Origin: Trachipleistophora hominis
Lineage: Eukaryota > Microsporidia > Pleistophoridae
DNA length: 25,656 nucleotides
Assembly (NCBI GenBank): GCA_000316135.1
Contig: JH993928.1
Coordinates: 9,307-34,962 of the forward strand
Direction of reading: 5' to 3'
Shown here: piece after piece, positions 18,881-25,656 of the stretch
Layout of the letters: the number at the start of each line of letters is the position of its first letter
Position numbering within the stretch: the first letter of the stretch is position 1
The notes under the pieces: model-generated
Seen by the model: only the letters and a program-made list of their open reading frames with translations
Database searches by the model: none
Told to the model about the DNA's origin: nothing
Made by a program: the position numbers and the translations under genes

Positions 18881-18885
18881 TTATT
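18880..18885 (-). terminator. Poly(A) signal AATAAA overlapping the Gid8 stop
   Basis: On the minus strand the gene ends AGA AAA TAA AAG, so AATAAA spans the TAA stop (18883-18881), as at RPS4. Confidence 0.5.
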
Positions 18886-19405
18886 TTCTTTCCTCAGAAT
18901 CATAGTATTCGCTTATATCCAACGTATTCCAATCAAGTCCTTCAACAATCTCTACCAGAGCATTCCTAATCTCTCCAAATTCATCTACTATAACCTGATT
19001 TACAATTTCAGCACAGCACGTTCTCCACCTCTCTATATCAACACCCTCTCCATACACAATCATCTCAAGAACATCATTCAGTTCAAGTTTGCATTCTTTT
19101 AGTTCCTCTAATGCTTCTTCGTGCACGCCTTTTGCCACTTTTTCGATTGCAAATTGCTTTTTTAGATGATCTGAGAGATTCGTAGTTGTAAGAAATTCAA
19201 AGTTGTAGAGTTCAAGTGCTTTCTTTGCGGCGACCGGTTCACCAGACAGAATAAGATCGCGTACTTTTGAACGCAACGCGAGGAACGAACTTGGATAAAA
19301 CCTCTGTCCAGTTTCCCGTGCATATAAATTTGCCATATGTTGATTTCCTTGGTATATAAAATAGTCCAAGACTAGCTTATTGTAGTCTACCTGCTTAATT
19401 ACCAT
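18881..19405 (-). CDS. GID8: Gid8-like LisH/CTLH protein (GID/CTLH ubiquitin ligase subunit)
   Basis: Gid8 (animal TWA1) is the scaffold subunit linking parts of the GID/CTLH E3 ubiquitin ligase. The 174-residue protein begins with a LisH motif at about residues 7-33 (DYNKLVLDYFIYQGNQHMAN, ending ARETG), matching the 'MNRLIMxYLVxEGxxxAAxxFxxESG' pattern. A CTLH segment follows at about 39-97, with RSKVRDLILSGEPVAAKKAL matching 'RxxIRxxIxxGxIxxAIxLI'. The C-terminal CRA-type half is short and acidic, and the whole is smaller than the yeast protein. LisH/CTLH order and spacing favour Gid8 over RanBP9/Gid1 (which would have a SPRY domain) and over Gid7 (WD repeats), though a shortened relative of another subunit is possible. 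It is the only complete minus-strand gene in the window. Confidence 0.8.
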   Translation of the reverse strand: MVIKQVDYNKLVLDYFIYQGNQHMANLYARETGQRFYPSSFLALRSKVRDLILSGEPVAAKKALELYNFEFLTTTNLSDHLKKQFAIEKVAKGVHEEALEELKECKLELNDVLEMIVYGEGVDIERWRTCCAEIVNQVIVDEFGEIRNALVEIVEGLDWNTLDISEYYDSEERK

Positions 19406-20568
19406 TGTTTACGATCTATGATGGTGGAATTTCATTAAATACACGAACTTTGTTGTCAATCGATTAATTAATTGATGAGAAAACAAAATAATTATGTTGA
19501 TTAAGTGTATGTAAAGACTGCATATAGGTTAAAATACTTCGTTGTATTTCATTACCAAAGTTCCATAGCATATAGTTCTTATCGAATCGCGATTTATACA
19601 GGGCCGTAAAGTACATGTTTGATAGATAATTCACCAAACACTATACTGTGAAAAACTTTATGATATTTTATTCGTATGGTCTGTTCTGGTGGACTAGAAA
19701 AGTGTATGAAGTGTGAGAAGTGATGATTAAAAACTTCTTGTGAAAAAGCATCTTATTTACGGGAAAACCGGTAACAACTTACAGTAATACTGATTAAAAC
19801 CTAAAGCAAGTAGAAAATTTAAACAAATGGTATCAATCTGGCAATTACATTTATAATCATTTCTGGAATCAACGCTAGATAATTGAACTAAACCATTGGT
19901 ATATGATCAGGTATCAATTACAAAATATTTGATTGTTTGAATTAAAAGTTAGAGCCGCCACACAATTAGTTATTATTGATGATTTAAAATAGTTTTTGTT
20001 GACCGTATTGTTTTTTCATACAACGGTATTATTTAACAGTACCACGTATATGTTCAGCTAATAGTTACAGAGAATCAGAGATTTCATACTGCGATGGGCA
20101 CTGATATACTAAGAAAGGCAACTATGTAGAAAAAATAGATAATTTTTACACGAAGAACTAATCATCCACTTTAGAACGTATTTTACTCAATAACATTAAT
20201 ATTTTATATTGGTAATTTAATATCGAAATAGCAAAATATTCATGAAGGATATTGTGTAGCTATTGATCACCATTAACTCGTTTTGCTTTAAACTCACTAA
20301 AAATGTAATGAGTGTAATTGTACCGATGTATTTTACAATTATAAACCGGTTTATTGTTTTTGGAGAAAATATACGAGATTAACACTATCATTCTAACCTT
20401 ATCAAACGTTATATTGTTCATCTCTCAGATAATTAACCAGGGCGTTAGTCAAACAAACAACAGGTTTACGCATCTATCAAAGTCAAACTTCTCATCCGTC
20501 ATGTCAAGATTGAAGAATTTTAGCGCCTTCTAGTTTAATTAATTTAGCCCTAGCCAGCCTCGAAAAGT
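19406..20568. other. AT-rich divergent intergenic region between Gid8 and the prenyltransferase
   Basis: It must hold the promoters of both divergent genes. No gene is supported. An ACAGAGA sequence near 20068 was considered as a U6 snRNA core and rejected. Confidence 0.5.
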
Positions 20569-21303
20569 ATGGTGAAAAACGAGCAACTAAATGTCAGTGA
20601 TTCATACTTGATCAAGAACATAAAGAATGCATTCTATCTCATTGTTGTGGTCATTATAGAATATGTCGTTAACAATCGGGTGCTTATAAAAATATTGAAG
20701 ATTTTTCCGGTTCCTTCTACAAAAGTAGATTATAACGTTGCGTTTATTTTAGATGGTAACAGACGATACGCTAGAGCACGCAATCTCTCAATAAAAGACG
20801 GAAAGAAGGATGGCCTACTAAATCTAAAGCGCATTCTCACATACATAGAACATACTAATATTAAGGAGGTAAGTGTCTACGCGTATTCGCTCCAAAACTT
20901 TCAACAACGTGATCGAATCGAGCTGGAAAGTGTTTTCGATCTCCTCCGAACTGAACGCATGGAAGATTTTAACTATCAATTACGGTTCTATGGCTCTCTC
21001 GAGTTTCTTAAGCCCAAAGAACGAAGTATTTTGAAGGCATTGGAATCAAATACTAAATTTAAAGGTAAGAGGTTGAATATTTGTATTTTATACAGTGGAT
21101 TGTTAGAGATAAAACCGTATTTTGATAAACCGGATATTTTGGTGAGAACTGGTAATCAGAGGCGATTGAGCGATTTTTTACTGTTGCACTGTGCCAATGG
21201 ATGTAATTTAAATTTCTTGGAGAGGATGTGGCCAGAGTTTGAAGTGTGGCAATTCTATTTATTACTCGTTAAGTATTCTATAGAGAATCAGATTACGAGC
21301 TAA
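20569..21303 (+). CDS. Cis-prenyltransferase (dehydrodolichyl diphosphate synthase family)
   Basis: Enzymes of this family (Rer2/DHDDS, bacterial UppS) extend farnesyl diphosphate with isopentenyl units in cis to make dolichol precursors for protein glycosylation at the ER. The 244-residue protein has a hydrophobic N-terminal segment at about 20-43 (membrane association), then the catalytic signature FILDGNRRYAR with Asp62. Next come VYAYSLQNFQQRD (the 'YAFSxENFxR' motif) and DILVRTGNQRRLSDFLL at 189-205. Two oddities: the metal-binding Glu of the RTSGExRLS motif is Gln197, and about 20-25 residues usual between the 'LNICxxY' strand and 'DILVRT' are missing. WPEF near the end is conserved. 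A Rer2-type active subunit is likeliest from the DGNRR motif; a Nus1-type partner is less likely. CCC occurs 18 bases upstream, farther than in the other genes. Confidence 0.88.
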   Translation: MVKNEQLNVSDSYLIKNIKNAFYLIVVVIIEYVVNNRVLIKILKIFPVPSTKVDYNVAFILDGNRRYARARNLSIKDGKKDGLLNLKRILTYIEHTNIKEVSVYAYSLQNFQQRDRIELESVFDLLRTERMEDFNYQLRFYGSLEFLKPKERSILKALESNTKFKGKRLNICILYSGLLEIKPYFDKPDILVRTGNQRRLSDFLLLHCANGCNLNFLERMWPEFEVWQFYLLLVKYSIENQITS

Positions 21304-22095
21304 GAAGCTTTTTATTAAACTGGCGATAAGCAATAATATTAAGCCCGCTGATTGTTCAACAATTCACGTGTCAGCAAATTCTGTTTTTGACAAAATTCCA
21401 TAATGCACAGTACCTGTTTGTATTGGTGTCTATATGTGCGTAATATTCGTTCTTAATAAAAGGATCGTTTCATTTCTTTCAGTTCACCAGATTGATTTTC
21501 ACTATTTATTCTGTTCACCTGCAGAAACCACTTTTTTAGGTGTAAAACTTTTAGCTTTCCTTCATTAAACGTGTTCATCAACTTTTTTCTATTTTTAGCT
21601 TATCTAATAATTCTAAAAACTTTTATCTACTGTCAGCGTCTATAACATTAAATTTAACCTATAGGTTATTAAACATCGTATTCACAACTCCACAATTTCC
21701 TTTATTACGTACGATTCATAAAATCAAGAAATTAATCATAAATACAAACGAATAGATGTTTACCTATGTAAACGTAAAAATCTATGGTTATTATCACCAT
21801 TTCATATAAATCTACACCTTTAATTGCAAATATTTATACTTTGTCCACATTTTACGTTTTAACGATTAATTTGTTCTGTAAAATATGTTGAAATACAAAC
21901 AGCATTATAAATACTGCTAAAGGCTGCAATTATAACCATGAGATGTTCATAATGTCGTAACGATACCTCGACACGAGTTCAAACAGCACAACATGCTATA
22001 ACACGATGTGAGCGTGAGACCGACTGCCCACAAAATTATTTTAATTATTAAATCGTTCCGCAAACAAAAATGTAAATAATCGGCGCTACCCTTCT
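21304..22095. other. AT-rich intergenic region
   Basis: No supported gene. A moderately GC-rich patch lies near 21965-22030. The last 15 bases carry the CCC motif of the next gene. Confidence 0.5.
22089..22091 (+). promoter_or_regulatory. CCC-type start-site motif of the GYF-domain gene
   Basis: GGCGCTACCCTTCT abuts the ATG at 22096, nearly identical to the element before the KTI12-like gene (CTACCCTCT). Confidence 0.5.
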
Positions 22096-23031
22096 ATGTT
22101 CTACTATACAGAGGATCAAATGATGTCTTTTCTTACGCTGAAAGAGGAGAGACCCGAAGATTTTGATACCACCAATCCGTTCTATTCGTTGGACACGATG
22201 CCTTTGAAGGTACTCTCAAGTTTAGACGAGCGTGAGCAGGCAATTTACGAGGAAAGGCGGCTCAACTCGGGCATTTCCGCGATTCGCAAAACACAAGTGA
22301 TAAAACGGAGGGAGCGGGAGTATTCTGATGCTCTGTGGGACATCAAAATCAAGGAGAAAAACGAGGGTTTCTTTGATTCACAGGGCAATTACATAGTGGA
22401 GGGCGGAATTGAACACGAATACGAGGAGGAGGTATGTTGGCTCATGAAGAAGGGCAGATGCATGCTGGGCCCTTTCAACCAGAAAGAAATGCTGGAAATG
22501 CACGAGCGTGGCGATCTTGCAGGCTCGTTGATACGACGGGACGTTGATAAAGTGTTTGTGGAGTATGAGCAGCTGAAAGACGTGCCATGCGTCTTTACAG
22601 GCAATATGGACGAGCGCATGCTAAATGAAATATTCACCAACGCACATTTGCACAAGAAAGAAGGATCAGCAACGACGGACATGCCGTTCTACGATGCATG
22701 CACGCAGATGGTGGATGAGCCGCCACCACCTCCCGAGAAGAAGAAAACACTTGCGGACCGGTTAGAAGAATGTACACGGACAATAGCTCTTTTAAAGAAG
22801 CGCAATCTAACGATTAGACTGTATGACATATTTGTATGTATAAAGGGAATGAAGAAAGACGCGGCGGTACAGAAGATGGCGAGTATTACAGGGCTGTGTA
22901 CGGCTGATAATGCCGAGCTGCTAGATGCTTTTTTGGAGGAGGTGGGCGTGCAGGTTTGTAGGGATGTTGACAAAGACGGGTTTTACATCAAAGTACAGAG
23001 CGGGAAAAGAAACGTTAAAGCGAGACGATGA
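22096..23031 (+). CDS. LIN1: GYF-domain protein, LIN1/CD2BP2-like (U5 snRNP)
   Basis: LIN1 (yeast) and CD2BP2 (animals, U5-52K) bind the U5 snRNP during its assembly, so this links the organism to pre-mRNA splicing. The 311-residue protein has a charged N-terminal half with the motif EGFFDSQGNYIVEG at 90-103, matching the 'EGxFDxxGNY' hallmark of this family. A GYF domain follows at about 114-163: Trp115, then LGPFNQKEMLEMHERGDLAG (the 'GPFxxxxMxxWxxxGxF' core) and the later FVEYEQL segment. A five-proline run (209-213) and a helical C-terminal tail follow, ending in basic residues. The GYF core has Met for the usual Trp in 'MxxW', so proline-ligand binding could differ. The start is fixed by the CCC motif. 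AATAAA lies 10 bases after the stop. Confidence 0.8.
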   Translation: MFYYTEDQMMSFLTLKEERPEDFDTTNPFYSLDTMPLKVLSSLDEREQAIYEERRLNSGISAIRKTQVIKRREREYSDALWDIKIKEKNEGFFDSQGNYIVEGGIEHEYEEEVCWLMKKGRCMLGPFNQKEMLEMHERGDLAGSLIRRDVDKVFVEYEQLKDVPCVFTGNMDERMLNEIFTNAHLHKKEGSATTDMPFYDACTQMVDEPPPPPEKKKTLADRLEECTRTIALLKKRNLTIRLYDIFVCIKGMKKDAAVQKMASITGLCTADNAELLDAFLEEVGVQVCRDVDKDGFYIKVQSGKRNVKARR

Positions 23032-23040
23032 GTGGTGTTC

Positions 23041-23046
23041 AATAAA
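23041..23046 (+). terminator. Poly(A) signal AATAAA after the GYF gene
   Basis: AATAAA begins 10 bases after the TGA stop and is followed by T-rich sequence, so the 3' UTR is probably very short. Confidence 0.45.
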
Positions 23047-23137
23047 TGCGTTTTTCTTAGTCTTTTTCTTTCAGGAATTGGTTATTTAATTTTTCTTTAG
23101 AAGAGTCTTTATCAATCATTTCACGCCAACACTTTTC

Positions 23138-23162
23138 TGGCACGTTAAGATTTAACGTGCCA
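23138..23162. other. Perfect 11-bp hairpin
   Basis: TGGCACGTTAA and TTAACGTGCCA are exact complements separated by GAT. It lies about 107 bases after the GYF stop and just before the direct repeats, so it could act in 3'-end formation or be a protein-binding palindrome. Neither role is shown. Confidence 0.5.
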
Positions 23163-23175
23163 CCAGCCTTTGGCT

Positions 23176-23213
23176 CATGATTTTAATTCATCGCGTAATG
23201 TTTCTTAATTTTG
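23176..23213 (+). repeat. 38-bp direct repeat, copy A
   Basis: TCATGATTTTAATTCATCGC followed by GTAATGTTTCTTAATTTT recurs at 23245-23282 with one difference (A for T at the tenth or eleventh base). The copies start 69 bases apart. Confidence 0.8.
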
Positions 23214-23244
23214 TAATTTCTGATCTCAGCCAACTGCTTTTTGT

Positions 23245-23282
23245 TCATGATTTTTATTCATCGCGTAATGTTTCTTAATTTT
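23245..23282 (+). repeat. 38-bp direct repeat, copy B
   Basis: Second copy of the repeat at 23176. The 31-base spacer between the copies is not repeated, so this is a spaced pair and not a tandem array. Confidence 0.8.
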
Positions 23283-23289
23283 ACAGCGG

Positions 23290-23306
23290 TGTACGTTAAA
23301 CGTACA
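23290..23306. other. Perfect 8-bp palindrome
   Basis: TGTACGTT and AACGTACA flank a single A. It closes the cluster on the right side, mirroring the hairpin at 23138-23162; both contain ACGTTAA. Confidence 0.45.
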
Positions 23307-25266
23307 TATAACCGTTACTTCATTAAAAATGCAATAATAGCACGTGTTTGTTCAGTTATTGCCATAATAAACAAATATCTGCCAACACAACCGTATCAAT
23401 AAAACAATATTTCACTAAGCATTGCTTTGCTGTTCAGAGATAGCGTTTTATTCACCGTTAACAGGAAAGAGTAACACTTCTAAAATACGTTTGATTGGAT
23501 GAATGCTGTGGGATTATAATTAAACATACTTTGAAAAATTGATTTGCATTCTTTACTATTTTATTGTGCGTGCTTGGTTATTAGAATGCGTGCGATGATG
23601 CAGTTCGTCACGTGAATGTAATCAAACAATATTTTAATTAATGTCACTATGAAGAGAAAGTTTAATAAAATATTAAATACGTGTTACGTGAACAGTACGT
23701 TTAAACGTAAATGCTTCCTGGCGGTATATCCGTATGGTTATATAAATAGAGTGTGATTTAAAACACTTAAAATTGATCGTTTCACGCTTATTCTCTGACC
23801 TGATACGTTAAAAAGGTATGGATTGATCTATACAACACATTACATCAGATTGTTCTGTTTGTTTATCGATGTTTTATGGGACTGTTAAAGAACGGGCTCT
23901 AATTACAATATTATATATTGATATTCTTTGTATTTAATGATAATGTTGATAGTGTAGATGAACATAGCTGTTTATGATAAAGTAGTTTTGATATTTCTGT
24001 TATGAAACGCAAATCTAAATTGTTATGTTACTCGGCTGCTGCAAAGCGCGAAGTATTAAGTGTACAGTAAGTTTCTCTTTATTATAAGTTAACGGCTATG
24101 ACCGGTATAAACAGATCAGAAAGGAGAGTACAAAATGATAAGATAAATACAAACGAATTTAATGGATAAACTCCTTCATACTTTTTTATATGAGACATAA
24201 CGGGTGGCACCGTTCAATTATTTGTTTGTTTATTGCTGTTGCTGAATCTCTTGAACAATATCAAAAGCGTTTCAGCTTTTAACTACACTATGGACCAAAG
24301 ACCGGTTGCTACGATCAACTTAGTAAATTAAAAATACTTTTGTGTTGTGATACGTGTGGAAATAAATATTATTTTTAGAAATTGCTTTTAGCTACGAAAT
24401 GTTTTATTGAAAAGATTCTATACATTTAGTATAATCTAGGAAGAGGAGTGCGGGCGTTTGTAACGTACTAGCGGTAATATCATGGTTTATAAACATGAGA
24501 AATGGCAGCATTTTGTTTGTATGATGTATAAAAGCCGTCGACGTGGAAGGTATTCTATATTGTCGTAATCAGAGCTGTCATAGGAGTATTTTTATTTAAT
24601 GTTCGCAAAGAACCTTGTCACCCCAAGGAACAATAATAAAAAATGAGAAGCTGAGAGAAAACGAAGAATCTCACTATCATATGAGCCGTATTATATAAAA
24701 CGAACGAGATCTGCAGCATCGCTTCCAAAGTACTGAACATGATTCACATGACAACAGTCTGCCTCGGGCTACGCTCGATTGTTCTAACAAAATAATCTTT
24801 ATAATAAATCCTTAATAGTTCTTCCTTCAAGGCAACCGTATGTGGACAAGTAAGAGTATTACTGTGTAAATAGTAAACCTAACCATTAAAATGGTTATAT
24901 TTTACATCTTCATTAGAGAAACCATATTCTCACAGCAGCAACAGACACATGTTTTACAAATCTGTAGATGATTTTGCAAAAACATAGCAAGGGTTTTCTA
25001 ACCTTCACCACATAAACAATTAATTTATCTCTACCGTATAGCTTCCGCTAAAACACAAAAGATCGTATTTATGTGTTGTCATAATTATTAACCATGAATG
25101 TATGTAAAAAGATAACTTGCAGGCTGCCTGACTCATGTCAAGGAAAGAAAAACTTTAGCATTTTCTTTACAAAATGTATCTTCTTGTAAGATACTGCGTA
25201 GTAATTCTAAAATTAATTAGAAAGGATATAAAAAGTTTATCAAGAACTTCATCTTCAAATCTAATC

Positions 25267-25656
25267 GATAATTTAGAACATGCTAAAACAGACACGTGTT
25301 CGTAGATCATATCTCATTTATTTATGTCAATAAATACTCATCAAAAATGTAACTGCTGTATTGCCTTTAAAAGAAAACTATAGGCCATTAAAGTGATCCT
25401 CGTACGTATTGTTATCTAAATTAAGATTATTTAGTCCTTCAGTAGATGTTCGTATGTTTTATTTCCATACACGTGTTTTAATTCTACATGATTGTTCTCT
25501 TTTATCCTTTACACCAATTCTACTTCTACCGAAATGTACGACAACCCCGGAATGAAATTAGCGAAAATACCAAAATTACTAAAAATTGTGAGAACAACAG
25601 CAGGAACGTTCGTTTTAACCATAGAGGATAAAACGTACGAGATCATTGTAAACGAT
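25267..25656. repeat. Right copy of terminal inverted repeat
   Basis: Reverse complement of 1-391 with about 12 differences. It includes about 270 bp upstream of the partial gene at 25534 and its first 123 coding bases. Both copies end at the same coding position to within one base, which is what an assembly break inside a repeated gene would look like. Confidence 0.93.
25534..25656 (+). CDS. 5' end of unknown gene, truncated by window edge (right paralogue)
   Basis: This open frame of 41 codons begins with ATG at 25534 and runs off the end. The peptide starts MYDNPGMKLAKIPKLLKIVR and ends near YEIIVND. CTACC lies 3 bases before the ATG, resembling the CCC-type start motif of other genes here. 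It is the paralogue of the minus-strand frame at 1-123; of four base differences in the coding part, three change the residue. I do not recognise the family from 41 residues. Confidence 0.65.
   Translation, partial: MYDNPGMKLAKIPKLLKIVRTTAGTFVLTIEDKTYEIIVND

Larger units (their letters stand above)
23032..25266. other. Long AT-rich intergenic region before the right inverted repeat
   Basis: It contains the hairpin/direct-repeat cluster (23138-23306). A mildly GC-richer zone lies at about 24520-24790, with TATAAAA near 24528 and a short CCTTG/CAAGG hairpin near 24613-24627. Only very short frames are present (for example 36 codons at 23649), none recognised. Confidence 0.5.

Noticed and set aside
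20064..20110. ACAGAGA sequence near 20068 considered as the core of a U6 snRNA.
   Set aside because: The downstream AUUAGCAUGGCCCC-like segment and the 3' stem of U6 are absent.

Overview
The window looks like nuclear DNA from a microsporidian or a very close relative. The coding sequences are uninterrupted, shortened versions of eukaryotic proteins: dihydrofolate reductase, ribosomal protein S4, condensin CAP-D2, a Gid8-like LisH/CTLH protein, a cis-prenyltransferase, a GYF-domain U5 snRNP protein and a KTI12-like protein. Several start codons have a short CCC tract a few bases upstream, and some AATAAA signals overlap the stop codon. Both are known habits of microsporidian genes. Only about a third of the window is coding, and 1-3.5 kb AT-rich gaps separate the genes. 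This suggests one of the less compacted microsporidian genomes (Trachipleistophora-like is an inference, not shown here). I found no rRNA, tRNA, CRISPR array or recognisable transposase.

Layout. Both ends carry the same ~391-bp sequence in inverted orientation (1-391 and 25267-25656, about 97% identical by hand count). Each copy holds the first 41 codons of one protein family, reading outward and off the window, plus about 270 bp of upstream DNA. Moving inward from the left: a long gap with a GC-rich, hairpin-forming island near 2991-3110; a signal-anchored hypothetical protein (3949-5010); DHFR (6181-6744); RPS4 (7738-8541); a second, stronger GC-rich structured island (8811-8990); a multiply frameshifted secreted-protein gene (10172-11131); a KTI12-like gene with one frameshift (12356-12980); a gap with a possible folded RNA (14018-14179); condensin CAP-D2 split into two abutting reading frames (15068-17724); Gid8 on the minus strand (19405-18881); a cis-prenyltransferase (20569-21303); a LIN1/CD2BP2-like GYF protein (22096-23031); a small hairpin/direct-repeat cluster (23138-23306); and the right inverted repeat.

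The genes do not form a pathway cluster. They are unlinked housekeeping functions (translation, folate, chromosome condensation, ubiquitin ligase, dolichol synthesis, splicing, tRNA modification) mixed with lineage-specific secreted or membrane proteins. Start regions fall into two kinds: most conserved genes have a CCC tract close to the ATG, whereas the two lineage-specific genes have a TATA box about 20 bp upstream and no CCC tract. The most notable observations are the inverted repeats with outward-facing truncated paralogues, the dispersed ~100-bp repeat, the GC-rich noncoding islands, the loss of the P-loop in the KTI12-like protein, the Glu-to-Gln change in the cis-prenyltransferase metal site, and the recurring one-base frame breaks, which may be sequencing errors or real decay.
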